Notes: generated by a model from the sequence alone, not told the origin. 64,000 nucleotides of DNA from Anaerotardibacter muris (GCF_943192915.1 NZ_CALPCD010000008.1:1-64000), one strand, 5' to 3'. Shown: positions 11,055 to 19,945, counted from the stretch's first letter. Numbers and translations: made by a program.

Positions 11055-12968
11055 ATGGAAATCACTCTCCCTGATGGATCGAAGCGCACCTTAGAAGAAG
11101 GCGCCACCGTCTACGATCTGGCTGCAAGCATTGGCGCAGGCCTTGCACGCGATGCGGTAGCTGGCAAGGTCAACGGAGAAGCGGTCGACGTAACGGCGCA
11201 GCTTTCCGATGGCGACTCGGTCGAGATCCTTACCACGAAATCCCCCGAAGCGCTCCATATCATGCGCCATTCCGCGGCTCATATCATGGCGGAAGCGGTT
11301 CAGCAGCTCTATCCCGACGTGATGATCGCGTTCGGCCCTGCAACGGAAGACGGCTTCTTCTACGACTTCGACCTGCCGCATTCTATCTCCGAAAACGACT
11401 TCGAAGCTATCGAGGCCAAGATGGCCGAGATAATCGCGGCTGATGAACCCTTCATTCGCGAAGTGGTCAGCCACGACCGCGCGAAAGAGATCTTCGCAGG
11501 CCAGCGTTTCAAAGTGGAACACATCGATGAACTTTCCCCTGAAGGCGAGATAAGCATCTATCGCCACGGCGATTTCGTCGATCTGTGCGCAGGCCCTCAT
11601 GTGGCGCGCGCTTCTCAGATCGCAGCGTTCAAGCTGATGAAGATCGCGGGCGCTTATTGGAAGGGTGATTCAGACCGAGAGATGCTCCAGCGCCTCTATG
11701 GCACGGCGTTCTTCAAGAAGAAGGAGCTTACCACCTACCTGCACAACTTGGCCGAAGCAGAGAAGCGCGACCATAGGCGTGTGGGCAAGGAACTGGGATA
11801 CTTCATGCTCGACGAAGACGCTGGCGTGGGTCTGCCGCTCTATCCGCCCAAGGGCGCACGCGTCATCCGTACGCTACAGGAATGGCTACGCCGCGACCTG
11901 TACGAACGCGGCTATGAAGAGGTCATCACCCCGCATGTCTACAAGGCGGACGTGTGGAAGACCTCAGGCCATTATGATTTCTATGGCGAGAACATGTACT
12001 TCTTCAATATCAACGAAGGAAGCGACGACAATCCTAGGCAGACCGAATATGGCGTGAAGCCCATGAACTGCCCAGGTCATGTGCTCATCTATCGCAACGA
12101 CATCCACTCTTATCGCGACCTGCCGCTGCGCTTGTTCGAGTTCGGTACCGTGTATCGTCACGAGCTTTCGGGCGCGGTCCATGGCCTGTTGCGTGCGCGC
12201 GGCTTCACCCAGGACGATGCGCATGTGTTCTGCACTAAGGACCAGGTGGTCTCCGAAGCGCTCGACATCTTGGACCTGGTCGATCACATCATGGGCACCT
12301 TCGGCTTCGAATACATGGCCGAGATATCCACCCGTCCTGAAAAGAGCATCGGATCGGACGAGATGTGGGAGCATGCCACCAATTCGCTGATCGAAGCATG
12401 CAAGCAGCACAACCTGGAATATGAGATCAACGAAGGCGACGGCGCGTTCTATGGCCCCAAGATCGACATCAAGGTGAAGGACGCTATCGGCCGCACCTGG
12501 CAGTGCTCCACCGTGCAGGTGGACTTCAACCTGCCCGAGCGTTTCGACCTTACCTATCGCACGGCGGACAACACTGAAGAGCGCCCCTGGATGCTCCACC
12601 GCGCTATCTTCGGTTCCATCGAGCGCTTCTTCGGCATTCTGATCGAGCACTACAGCGGTGCGCTGCCTTTGTGGCTCGCGCCGGTGCAGGTGGTGCTCTT
12701 GCCCCTGGCAGACCGCCATTTGGATGCGTGCAAGGAAATTGCCAAGAAGATCAAGGCTGCAGGTGGCCGCGTGGAGGTCTACGAACAGAACGAACCCATG
12801 CGTGTGAAGATCGCCAAGGCACAGAACGAGAAGATCCCGTACATGTGCGTGGTGGGCGACAAGGAAGTGGAAGACGGCACCATCTCCGTGCGCGAACGCC
12901 ATGAAGGCGACCTGGGCACGTGGGAAGTTCAGCAGCTGATCGATATCATCAAGGAGGCTGCGCTCTAA
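11055..12968 (+). CDS. thrS: Threonyl-tRNA synthetase
   Basis: Class II synthetase charging tRNA-Thr. 637 residues in the standard order: TGS domain (1-60), HxxxH-type editing domain (HSAAHIMAEA near 75), catalytic core with motif-2 residues FEFGTVYRHE, the MNCPGH zinc site and a C-terminal anticodon-binding domain. The ATG at 11055 follows GAAAGGATG, and the frame upstream is unrelated coding sequence of the preceding gene. The 65-bp leader contains a short GGTGC/GCACC hairpin but no recognisable T-box. Confidence 0.97.
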   Translation: MEITLPDGSKRTLEEGATVYDLAASIGAGLARDAVAGKVNGEAVDVTAQLSDGDSVEILTTKSPEALHIMRHSAAHIMAEAVQQLYPDVMIAFGPATEDGFFYDFDLPHSISENDFEAIEAKMAEIIAADEPFIREVVSHDRAKEIFAGQRFKVEHIDELSPEGEISIYRHGDFVDLCAGPHVARASQIAAFKLMKIAGAYWKGDSDREMLQRLYGTAFFKKKELTTYLHNLAEAEKRDHRRVGKELGYFMLDEDAGVGLPLYPPKGARVIRTLQEWLRRDLYERGYEEVITPHVYKADVWKTSGHYDFYGENMYFFNINEGSDDNPRQTEYGVKPMNCPGHVLIYRNDIHSYRDLPLRLFEFGTVYRHELSGAVHGLLRARGFTQDDAHVFCTKDQVVSEALDILDLVDHIMGTFGFEYMAEISTRPEKSIGSDEMWEHATNSLIEACKQHNLEYEINEGDGAFYGPKIDIKVKDAIGRTWQCSTVQVDFNLPERFDLTYRTADNTEERPWMLHRAIFGSIERFFGILIEHYSGALPLWLAPVQVVLLPLADRHLDACKEIAKKIKAAGGRVEVYEQNEPMRVKIAKAQNEKIPYMCVVGDKEVEDGTISVRERHEGDLGTWEVQQLIDIIKEAAL

Positions 12969-13017
12969 GCTTCGAAGTTCGCAAGAACTTGTACAGAAGG
13001 TAACAGCTTGTAATCAG

Positions 13018-13046
13018 GGAGCGTCCACACGCGGGCGCTCCTTTTT
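13018..13046 (+). terminator. Intrinsic terminator after thrS
   Basis: GGAGCG (13018-13023) pairs with CGCTCC (13036-13041) and is followed by five T residues. It separates thrS from trxA. Confidence 0.85.
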
Positions 13047-13140
13047 CATGCGCCTACAATGGAAACATCAAGTCAGATAACGAAGCGCACGCAGCAATAA
13101 GCATGAAGAGCGGAGCGCATGAATCTTTGGAGGGATTATC

Positions 13141-13449
13141 ATGGCTGAACAACTTACTGAAGAACAGTTCCAAACCAAGGTTCTGGGCGCAAGCGAGCCC
13201 GTTATGGTCGATTTCTTTGCAACTTGGTGTGGTCCTTGCAAGATGCTGGCACCAGTGCTCGAAGAAGTAGCGAGCGAAGTGGCTGGCAAGGCATCGGTCT
13301 ACAAGGTTGATATCGACCGCGAGATCGAACTGGCACAGGCTTACAACGTGCAAAGCGTTCCCACCCTTATTGTGTTCAAAGACGGTCAGCCCGTCCAGCA
13401 GATGGTGGGTGTACAGCCCAAGCAAGTCTTGGTCAACGCACTTTCTTAG
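13141..13449 (+). CDS. trxA: Thioredoxin
   Basis: Small dithiol oxidoreductase, 102 residues. The active site WCGPC (about 29-33) and the cis-proline region SVPT are present. A strong GGAGG precedes the ATG. TrxB, its reductase, is encoded 217 bp downstream, but a strong terminator lies between, so the two form a functional pair rather than one tight operon. Confidence 0.97.
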   Translation: MAEQLTEEQFQTKVLGASEPVMVDFFATWCGPCKMLAPVLEEVASEVAGKASVYKVDIDREIELAQAYNVQSVPTLIVFKDGQPVQQMVGVQPKQVLVNALS

Positions 13450-13461
13450 TCGATCCGCATA

Positions 13462-13500
13462 CAGGGATGTTCGGTAGCAAGCCGAGCATCCCTGTTTCTG
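13462..13500 (+). terminator. Intrinsic terminator after trxA
   Basis: A 13-bp stem (CAGGGATGTTCGG with CCGAGCATCCCTG, one G-T pair) around a 7-nt loop is followed by a T-rich run. Confidence 0.85.
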
Positions 13501-13509
13501 TTCAAGGGC

Positions 13510-13635
13510 GAATTGCGTCACCGCGTGCCCGAGTCACGGCACCGCGCGGCCGAACTATGGCACTGCGTAGGCGTAACGTGAAGCTCTACAGTCATAAGGC
13601 GTGACCGTACGGATGACAACACTCACACGTGATCC
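13510..13635. repeat. Degenerate 21-bp tandem array before trxB
   Basis: Six consecutive 21-bp units start at 13510, 13531, 13552, 13573, 13594 and 13615. The first three share a G-A-[purine]...GGCACCGCG...GCC core; later units are more diverged. The array ends 30 bp before trxB and fills the whole space between the trxA terminator and the trxB ribosome-binding site. It is not a CRISPR, because there are no distinct spacers. A similar 18-19-bp array precedes the phosphoglucomutase gene. Confidence 0.55.
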
Positions 13636-13665
13636 GCATCGCCAACGAAAGAGGGGAGAAGCATC

Positions 13666-14628
13666 ATGGCTTCTGAAACTTCTGAACAAACTGAAAATGA
13701 AACGCGCATCACTGATGTAGCCATCGTGGGCGCAGGTCCAGCAGGTATGACCGCAGCGCTCTACGTTGCGCGCGCTGGCTATCGTGCCACGGTGCTCGAA
13801 GCTTACGTGCCCGGCGGCCAGCTTACCACCATCGATGAACTGGAGAATTACCCCGGCTTCTTCGGCGGTGTGAACGGCTTCGACATTGCCTCGTCCATGC
13901 AGAAGCAGGCTGAACGCTTCGGTGTGCAGTTCATGTATGCGCAGGCCAAATCGCTGGAGCGCTACAGCGACCGTAACCTGTTCGAGATAACCACTAATGA
14001 CGAGCCACTTTGGGCCCGTTCGGTCATCATCGCTTCAGGCGCGAAGCCCCTGAAGCTGCCGCAGATAGACAGCGACAAGCTGGAAGGCAAAGGCCTTTCG
14101 TATTGCGCAACCTGCGACGGCAATTTCTATCGCGGCAAGGACGTGATGATCGTTGGCGGTGGCGATTCAGCTATTACCGAGGCCATCTATCTTTCGCGCA
14201 TCTGCCGTAAGGTGTACCTGGTTCATCGTCGCGAAGATTTCCGTGCCCATTTCTGGGTGGTAGAGCGCGTGAAGCATCTGCCCAATGTTGAGATCTTCTG
14301 GAACAACGAAGTGCAGAACGTTATCACGAACGACTCCGAGCGCATCGAGGCAGTTACCGTGCGCAACTCGAAAACGGGTGAGGAGCATACGCTGGAGGTC
14401 GAAGGCTTGTTCATTGCCATTGGCGCCAAGCCCGAAAGTGAATGGGCGAAGGATGCCGTAGAGCTGGACAAGTTCGGCTACGTGAAGTCACACGATGAAT
14501 GCCACACCTCGCTAAAGGGTGTGTTCGTGGCGGGCGATGTGCGCACCACGCCGCTGCGTCAGGTAGTAACGGCAACCGCAGATGGAGCCCTTGCGGCGGA
14601 AGCGGCTGTAGCGTATCTGTCTGAGTAA
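13666..14628 (+). CDS. trxB: Thioredoxin reductase
   Basis: FAD/NADPH flavoprotein that reduces thioredoxin. 320 residues. The FAD-binding GAGPAG is near residue 25, the redox-active CATCDG near 147-152, the NADPH-binding GGGDSA near 164 and the C-terminal FAD motif FVAGDVR near 285. The N-terminus carries about 15 extra polar residues before the first strand. The start has a GAGGGGAGAAG ribosome-binding site. Confidence 0.97.
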   Translation: MASETSEQTENETRITDVAIVGAGPAGMTAALYVARAGYRATVLEAYVPGGQLTTIDELENYPGFFGGVNGFDIASSMQKQAERFGVQFMYAQAKSLERYSDRNLFEITTNDEPLWARSVIIASGAKPLKLPQIDSDKLEGKGLSYCATCDGNFYRGKDVMIVGGGDSAITEAIYLSRICRKVYLVHRREDFRAHFWVVERVKHLPNVEIFWNNEVQNVITNDSERIEAVTVRNSKTGEEHTLEVEGLFIAIGAKPESEWAKDAVELDKFGYVKSHDECHTSLKGVFVAGDVRTTPLRQVVTATADGALAAEAAVAYLSE

Positions 14629-14672
14629 AATGTGATATGATTCTCACTTGTCAGTAAGTGAGTTTTCCAAGG

Positions 14673-14704
14673 CAGGCTCCGCATGACGGGGCCTGTTCTT
14701 TTTG
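14673..14704 (+). terminator. Intrinsic terminator after trxB
   Basis: CAGGCTCCG (14673-14681) pairs with CGGGGCCTG (14687-14695) and runs into TTCTTTTT. It lies 40 bp before the prfA start. Confidence 0.8.
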
Positions 14705-14745
14705 TATCTGAAGACGAATCTAAATTACGTAAAACAGAGGGTGTT

Positions 14746-15813
14746 ATGCGCGAAAAGCTAGAGAAGATCGTAGCAGCTTATGGCGAACTGGAAGCCAAGA
14801 TGGGCGACCCAGCCATTGTTGCGAATCAGAGCGAATACAACAAGTTGGCCAAAGACTACGCGAATCAGGGCGAACTGGCACGTGCGGCTAAGGAATATCT
14901 AGGCCTGCTGGACGACCTGGCAGCTGCTAAGGAGATGCTGAGCGATTCCGACATGAAGGAATTCGCGCAGGAGGAGATCTCCACCATTGAAGCGCGCCTG
15001 CCGCAGTTGGAAGAGGACATCAAGTTCATGCTTATCCCCAGCGACCCGGCTGATGAAAAGGACATCATCGTGGAGATTCGCGCCGGTGCTGGGGGCGACG
15101 AAGCGGCTATCTTCGCGGGTGATCTGTACAACATGTATACGCGTTTTGCCTCTGACCAGGGTTGGAAGTGCGAGACCATGGACATGCATGCATCCGAAGC
15201 AGGCGGTTTCAAGGAAATATCGTTCAAGATGCTGGGCGACCGTGTTTATTCCATCATGAAGTTCGAGTCGGGCGTGCATCGCGTTCAGCGCGTGCCCAAG
15301 ACCGAAAGCCAGGGCCGTATCCACACCTCCACGGCAACCGTGGCTGTGCTGCCCGAAGCTGACGAGGTGGAAGTAGAGATCAACCAGAACGACCTGCGCA
15401 TCGACGTGTATCGCGCGGGTGGCCCCGGCGGTCAGTGTGTTAACACTACCGACTCCGCGGTGCGCATCACGCACCTGCCCACGGGTTTGGTTGTTCAGTC
15501 CCAGGACCAGAAGTCGCAGCTGCAGAACAAGATCGCCGCAATGAGTGTTCTGCGTGCACGTTTGTATGAGAAGATGCTGGCCGACCAGCAGGCTGCCGAA
15601 GGCGCTGAGCGCCGCAGCCAGATCGGCACGGGCGACCGCTCTGAGAAGATCCGCACCTACAATGGCCCGCAGGACCGTGTGACCGACCATCGCATCGGGT
15701 ATAACGGCACCTACAACGGCGTGCTGCTGGGTTCGGGTGGCGCAGGACTTCAGGACCTTATCACCGCGCTTCAGGCGGCGGACCGTGCTGCGAAGCTGGA
15801 GAGCGCGGTCTAA
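14746..15813 (+). CDS. prfA: Peptide chain release factor 1
   Basis: Class-I release factor for UAA/UAG. 355 residues. The catalytic GGQ lies in [15 protein letters not shown] near residue 226, preceded by the codon-recognition domain. The ATG at 14746 follows GAGGGTGTT; the frame extends further upstream, but that part overlaps the trxB terminator and is unlikely to be translated. prmC, which methylates the GGQ glutamine, starts 4 bp after the stop codon. Confidence 0.97.
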   Translation: MREKLEKIVAAYGELEAKMGDPAIVANQSEYNKLAKDYANQGELARAAKEYLGLLDDLAAAKEMLSDSDMKEFAQEEISTIEARLPQLEEDIKFMLIPSDPADEKDIIVEIRAGAGGDEAAIFAGDLYNMYTRFASDQGWKCETMDMHASEAGGFKEISFKMLGDRVYSIMKFESGVHRVQRVPKTESQGRIHTSTATVAVLPEADEVEVEINQNDLRIDVYRAGGPGGQCVNTTDSAVRITHLPTGLVVQSQDQKSQLQNKIAAMSVLRARLYEKMLADQQAAEGAERRSQIGTGDRSEKIRTYNGPQDRVTDHRIGYNGTYNGVLLGSGGAGLQDLITALQAADRAAKLESAV

Positions 15814-15816
15814 TTC

Positions 15817-16845
15817 GTGTCCACGCGGGATCAAACCTGGACCGTTAAAGCGATCCTGGACTGGTGCGAGGGCTATCTCGCCAGTAAAGGCGATGCGAAC
15901 CCACGTCTATCTGCCCAGTGGCTTCTGGGTGAAGCCATGGGTCTTTCCCGTATCGAGCTATATACCAACTTGGATAAACCGCTCTCTGAAGAAGAGCGAT
16001 CCACTATGCGTGCCTGGGTGCAGCGCAGGGGAACAGGCGAGCCACTGCAGTTGATCTGCGGTACCGCGCCGTTTCGTCACATGGTGCTGGAAGTTGCGCC
16101 TGGCGTGTTGATCCCGCGTCCTGAGACTGAAGTGCTGGTGAGTGAAGTGCTCGCGTTGTTTCCTGCTCCCAAGCAGGTGAGTGCCTATGCGTTCGAGGAT
16201 GAGGTTGCTACGCCCGAGGTTGACGATGGCGTGAAGGTGGTCGAAGTAGGCGAGGAGATAGAGGCTGAAGGCGTTGCCGAATCAGAGCAGTCTGTTGAAG
16301 AAGCTGAAGAAGCCCCCGAACCGATTCGCGTGATCGATCTTTGTACCGGTTCTGGCTGTATTGCCTGCGCACTTGCGACCGAGCATCCCAACATGGAAGT
16401 GCTCGCGCTCGATATTGCTCCCGAAGCGCTTGTGCTGGCCAAGCGAAATGTCGAAGCCCAAGGTGTTGCCGAGCGCGTAACCGTGGTCGAAAGCGACCTG
16501 CTCTCCGTCGTGGTCGCCGATCCCGCCAACAGGGGAGCGTTCGACGCGATCGTCTCCAATCCGCCCTACATCCCTTCTGCAGTGGTCGACACCCTCGATG
16601 CCGAAGTGAGTGACTATGAACCCCGCTTAGCCTTAGATGGCGGCCAAGACGGCCTCGATCTCTTCCGCCGCTTCATCGTCGACGCTCACATCCTCCTAAA
16701 ACCGGGTGGGGTTCTAGCGGCCGAACTCTTCGAGGACTCTCTAGAAGAGGCAGCCCAAATAGCCGAGTCCAATGGCTTCACCAGCCCCCGCATTGTGAAT
16801 GATCTCGCCAATAAACGAAGGATTCTGCTAGCAACCCGCCTATAA
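15817..16845 (+). CDS. prmC: Release factor glutamine N5-methyltransferase
   Basis: SAM-dependent enzyme that methylates the GGQ glutamine of RF1/RF2. 342 residues, longer than the usual 280-290. The N-terminal helical domain, the IPRPETE motif (about 105-111), the SAM motif DLCTGSGC (about 173-180) and the catalytic NPPY (about 248-251) are all present. The extra length is an acidic Val/Glu-rich insertion (about residues 122-170) between the PRPETE motif and the SAM-binding strand, where other family members have a few residues. The start is GTG, 4 bp after prfA. Confidence 0.95.
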   Translation: MSTRDQTWTVKAILDWCEGYLASKGDANPRLSAQWLLGEAMGLSRIELYTNLDKPLSEEERSTMRAWVQRRGTGEPLQLICGTAPFRHMVLEVAPGVLIPRPETEVLVSEVLALFPAPKQVSAYAFEDEVATPEVDDGVKVVEVGEEIEAEGVAESEQSVEEAEEAPEPIRVIDLCTGSGCIACALATEHPNMEVLALDIAPEALVLAKRNVEAQGVAERVTVVESDLLSVVVADPANRGAFDAIVSNPPYIPSAVVDTLDAEVSDYEPRLALDGGQDGLDLFRRFIVDAHILLKPGGVLAAELFEDSLEEAAQIAESNGFTSPRIVNDLANKRRILLATRL

Positions 16846-17259
16846 CCTGCACTAGAAATCACGCAGCATCCGGACACTAGTGCCAGGCCCTCTCAGTCCA
16901 GATTTTAAAACCATCTTCGATTTGCTAGGGTAGCAGTTTGCTCTATAGCATGAAGCGTGAGGGCGCGGTGGGAAAGAGATTGCGCAAATTTTAGGAGAAG
17001 TTCTACCTGGTTGAGCGGTGTATTCGTTCTTCGTGTGGTTTTAGGAACGTTGAACTGATCGATCGAGACAGGATGCGCTTGATTTATCTTCGCTCGTGCT
17101 TTCAAAATGTTCACCTTCAGGAAAAGGAGGCCGGGGCACTTTAAGGACCGGCTCCAAAGTGCCCCAGTTTTTGTGGGGATTAGCTGCGGGGTATTCGCAA
17201 CTGAGCCCGAGGGCTTTACAATACAGGGCACTGTTTGCACTTCTCTTGCGGAGGTTTTG
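16846..17259. other. Intergenic region upstream of wall-binding gene 1
   Basis: 414 bp without a supported gene. It holds an inverted repeat GCACTAG/CTAGTGC (16849-16883), an AT-richer stretch, a terminator-like hairpin (listed separately) and a possible -10 (TTTACAAT near 17217-17224) for the next gene. The open frame running from 17107 into the next CDS crosses the hairpin and is not considered coding. Confidence 0.4.
17133..17172 (+). terminator. Terminator-like hairpin
   Basis: GGGGCACTTT (17133-17142) and AAAGTGCCCC (17156-17165) form a perfect 10-bp stem followed by AGTTTTTG. It lies about 90 bp before the wall-binding protein gene, so it may end a leader transcript or act as an attenuator. 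Its GGGGCA/TGCCCC arms and GGACCGG loop resemble the GGGGACAGG repeats elsewhere. Confidence 0.6.
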
Positions 17260-18789
17260 ATGATCAAGACAAGGTCCATCCTGGTTTCGTTTGCCATGGC
17301 GTTCGCGCTAGTGCTTGGTGTTTCTTCGTTGGCATTTGCGGACGAAGCTCCTGCGTCGGCGGACGCTCCTGAAATAACCATCCAGGCTACTGAAGATGGC
17401 CAGATAAGCGCGCAGGCTTCCAGTCTTACCGTGGTCGACTTCAACGGGTATGACCCCCAGAATGCTTCCATCTTGATTGGCGAGCGCATGAATGTGCGCG
17501 TGAAGAATGCGTCCTCTTCTGCGGTCACCTGGACTTCTTCCAACCCAAGCGTTATCAAGGTTCAGTCGGGTACCTCTGCTGGGCTTAAAGACAACAGTGA
17601 ATGCACGCTCATGTCCGTGGGCGTTGGCCAGAGCATGATCACCGCAACTTGTGGCGGAGAATCGTTCACGTTCCGCATCTTGACGCGCCAGATCGACATC
17701 ACATCGGGCTATTACTGGACCGCGCCAGCAAACTGCACCTATAACGGCACCGCGCTCAAGCCGCTGGTTGGCATTGCGGGCACCACGTATACCATCAACA
17801 ATGGCAACGTGCTGCAGGGCAATGGTCAGCTGCGCGAGGGCGTGGATTATACGGTCACGTATTCGAACAACACCAATGTGGGCACGGCAACGGCGGTGGT
17901 CGCGGGTATTGGCCTCTATAAGGGTACGCGTACCTTCACGTTCAAGATCAATGCAGCGCCTACCAACTCTTCGGGGTCTTCAAGCTCTGGTTCTTCAGGA
18001 TCGAACGGTTCGAGCCAGGCTGGCATCGCTGGTCCTTCTGGTGCAGGTGTGGTAGTTCCTACGGCACCGCCTGCTTCGAAAGCAGTGTCGGGCAAATGGA
18101 AGAAGACCAAGGGCATGTGGTGGTTCGAATATGATGCCGCCACGGCTAAGCTGCAGGGTAAGAAGTGGCCTACGAGCGAATGGGTCACCATCGGCGGCAA
18201 GCGCTATCACTTCGGTTCTAATGGCTACATGCATTCGGGCTGGTATAACTCAGGCAGCGGTTGGTACTGGCTTGGTTCAGACGGCGCTATGAAGACCGGC
18301 TGGCATAAGACCAAGGGCAAGTGGTACTACATGGCCAGCGACGGCGTGATGCAGACGGGCAAGAAGCTCATCGACACGCTCATCTATTTCTTGAAGAGCT
18401 CTGGCGCCATGGTCACGGGCTGGAACAAGGAAAGCCAAGGTTGGTTCTATTACAAAAGCTCTGGCGTGATGGCAACGGGCTGGCAGAAGGTGAAAGGGAA
18501 GTGGTATTACCTCAACCCGCTCAACGGCGTTATGAAGACCGGCTGGCTGGATGTTGATAATGCGCGCTATTACCTGAACGGATCGGGCGCAATGCTCAAG
18601 GGCTGGCAGAAGATCGGCGGGAAGTGGTATCACTTCGCCAGCTCCGGTGCGATGTCCAAGAACAAGTGGGTAGGGAATTACTACCTTGGTTCTGATGGCG
18701 TGATGGTCACCAATAGCTGGATCACCACCAAGGGTGTTGACTACTGGGTCGATAGCAATGGCAAGTGGGTCAAGGGCAAGACGCGCTAA
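17260..18789 (+). CDS. Secreted cell-wall-binding repeat protein 1
   Basis: 509 residues. The Sec signal peptide (about 1-27) ends at an AFA-DE cleavage site. An Ig-like (Big-type) segment spans about 45-140 (VTWTSSNPSVIKVQ) and a second beta domain about 145-230 (YNGTALKP...GVDYTVTYSNN), followed by a Ser/Gly-rich linker. From about 270 to the end come some ten aromatic 20-residue repeats of the choline-binding/CW-binding type (GWxxxxGKWYYxxxxGxMxTG). It is expected to be exported and held non-covalently on wall polymers. The ATG at 17260 has GGAGG 5 bp upstream and starts the signal peptide. A paralogous repeat protein is encoded 1.1 kb downstream. Confidence 0.88.
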   Translation: MIKTRSILVSFAMAFALVLGVSSLAFADEAPASADAPEITIQATEDGQISAQASSLTVVDFNGYDPQNASILIGERMNVRVKNASSSAVTWTSSNPSVIKVQSGTSAGLKDNSECTLMSVGVGQSMITATCGGESFTFRILTRQIDITSGYYWTAPANCTYNGTALKPLVGIAGTTYTINNGNVLQGNGQLREGVDYTVTYSNNTNVGTATAVVAGIGLYKGTRTFTFKINAAPTNSSGSSSSGSSGSNGSSQAGIAGPSGAGVVVPTAPPASKAVSGKWKKTKGMWWFEYDAATAKLQGKKWPTSEWVTIGGKRYHFGSNGYMHSGWYNSGSGWYWLGSDGAMKTGWHKTKGKWYYMASDGVMQTGKKLIDTLIYFLKSSGAMVTGWNKESQGWFYYKSSGVMATGWQKVKGKWYYLNPLNGVMKTGWLDVDNARYYLNGSGAMLKGWQKIGGKWYHFASSGAMSKNKWVGNYYLGSDGVMVTNSWITTKGVDYWVDSNGKWVKGKTR

Positions 18790-18812
18790 GATCTTCTTTG
18801 AATAAAGTCTCT

Positions 18813-18847
18813 AATAACGCTTTACGTTATTAACGTAAAGCGTTATT
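18813..18847. promoter_or_regulatory. Perfect 35-bp palindrome before the TA operon
   Basis: Arms AATAACGCTTTACGTTA and its exact complement surround a single central T. It ends 8 bp before the toxin start codon, overlaps the expected promoter and leaves no room for a Shine-Dalgarno. It is most simply the operator bound by the HigA-like antitoxin. A TTGAAT at 18798-18803 could be the -35. Confidence 0.75.
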
Positions 18848-18855
18848 ATTTCGTT

Positions 18856-19134
18856 ATGATACTTTCGTTTAAAGATAAGGATACTGAAGAGCTTTCACAG
18901 GGAAGGCGAGTTAAAAGATTTGTTCCTATAGAGCGTGTTGCCTTGCGTAAGATCAGACAACTGCAGATCGCAGAAACGCTTGAAGACTTGCGTATTCCAC
19001 CTGGCAATAGGCTTGAGCTGTTAAAAGGTTCGCGGAAAGGCCAACACAGTATCAGAATAAACGACCAGTATCGTATTTGCTTCAAGTGGACTGAGGCTGG
19101 CGCACGAGACGTAGAGATAACGGATTACCACTGA
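18856..19134 (+). CDS. higB: HigB/RelE-family toxin
   Basis: 92 residues, the length expected for a HigB-type mRNA interferase, which cleaves ribosome-bound mRNA. The C-terminal half (RIPPGNRLELLKGSRKGQ, HSIRINDQYRICFKW) contains the family's conserved basic and aromatic residues and ends DVEITDYH. The start ATG has no Shine-Dalgarno; the palindrome ends 8 bp upstream, which suggests a very short or leaderless transcript (inference). The antitoxin gene follows after 10 bp, in the toxin-first order typical of higBA. The region is visibly more AT-rich than its neighbours. Confidence 0.9.
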   Translation: MILSFKDKDTEELSQGRRVKRFVPIERVALRKIRQLQIAETLEDLRIPPGNRLELLKGSRKGQHSIRINDQYRICFKWTEAGARDVEITDYH

Positions 19135-19144
19135 GGTGATGAGC

Positions 19145-19474
19145 ATGGGTAAGGTTGAGTATTACATAACACCAATTTCTCCTGGTGAATTGCTAGAGGA
19201 AGAATTTTTGAAACCTCTTGGGATCACGAAGTATCGTCTGGCGAAAGAGATTGGTGTCCCGGCTGGCAGGATCGGTCAGATTATCGCCAATAAGCGTTCT
19301 ATTACCGCCGATACAGATTTGCGGCTTTGCCGGTTCTTTGGTTTGTCTGACGGCTACTGGCTTCGCGCTCAGGTTGCTTACGATATCGATAAGACTGCCC
19401 ATGAGCTTTCAGAGACTTTGAATAATATCGTTCCGCTAGCGGATAGAAAAGAGGATTTTCTTGCGGTTTCTTAA
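19145..19474 (+). CDS. higA: HigA-family antitoxin
   Basis: 109 residues. A helix-turn-helix of the HigA/XRE type (about 18-70) contains SPGELLEEEFLKPLGI, KYRLAKEIGV and GRIGQIIANKRSITADTDLRL, all characteristic of VapI/HigA. It should bind the upstream palindrome and neutralise HigB. The ATG at 19145 is preferred over 19139 because GAGG lies 8 bp before it. The third gene of the cluster starts 23 bp downstream. Confidence 0.9.
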   Translation: MGKVEYYITPISPGELLEEEFLKPLGITKYRLAKEIGVPAGRIGQIIANKRSITADTDLRLCRFFGLSDGYWLRAQVAYDIDKTAHELSETLNNIVPLADRKEDFLAVS

Positions 19475-19497
19475 TTGAAGCTAAAGAGGAGGCTTTA

Positions 19498-19818
19498 ATG
19501 AACAATAAAGACAGAAAAGAACGTTTAGCACGTTTAGCCGAAGCAGAGAAGCGCATTAAAGAGAATTCGAAATTCATGAAACCGATTTCAGGCGAGGAGA
19601 ATTTGGCCGATGTGATTAAGAAGGCGAAAAAGAAGAAAATCAATATATGCTTAGCCTCAGAAAGTAAAGAGGATCGCCTGAAAAAGTTAGAAATAGCGCA
19701 CAAGAACATTGCTAAAAGATCCAAGAAAATGAAAAAGTGTTCGATTCCTGTTGGGGACTTAATAGAGCAGGCAAAGGAAGAGCGCTTGAAAGAATTCTTA
19801 GCACTGGAAGAAGATTAG
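19498..19818 (+). CDS. Small charged protein, internally duplicated, in TA operon
   Basis: 106 residues, no recognised family. About half the residues are charged, and it is predicted to be helical. Two copies of one motif are visible: residues about 5-45 (RKERLARLAEAEKRIKEN... then ENLADVIKKAKKKK) and about 58-98 (KEDRLKKLEIAHKNIAKR... then GDLIEQAKEERL). It has a strong GAGGAGG ribosome-binding site and starts 23 bp after higA, with a terminator right after it, so it belongs to the higBA transcript. A role as a third TA component is inference from position only. Confidence 0.75.
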   Translation: MNNKDRKERLARLAEAEKRIKENSKFMKPISGEENLADVIKKAKKKKINICLASESKEDRLKKLEIAHKNIAKRSKKMKKCSIPVGDLIEQAKEERLKEFLALEED

Positions 19819-19823
19819 CGACT

Positions 19824-19853
19824 AAACCCTCGTTCGAGTGAGCGAGGGTTTTT
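19824..19853 (+). terminator. Intrinsic terminator of the TA operon
   Basis: AAACCCTCG (19824-19832) pairs with CGAGGGTTT (19843-19851), followed by more T. It closes the three-gene operon. Confidence 0.85.
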
Positions 19854-19945
19854 CATTGCATGTTCGGTATTTGCTTTGTAATAGGGGCTGGCATTCGATA
19901 AGATGGAAATAACTTTTTCTGCACCCCCCGTGTTAGGAGTTTGAA

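Noticed and set aside
13510..13635. CRISPR array
   Set aside because: Units are contiguous 21-mers without constant repeats and unique spacers, and no cas genes are present.
17107..17259. N-terminal extension of wall-binding protein 1
   Set aside because: It would cross a perfect terminator hairpin and bury the signal peptide; the ATG at 17260 has a strong ribosome-binding site.
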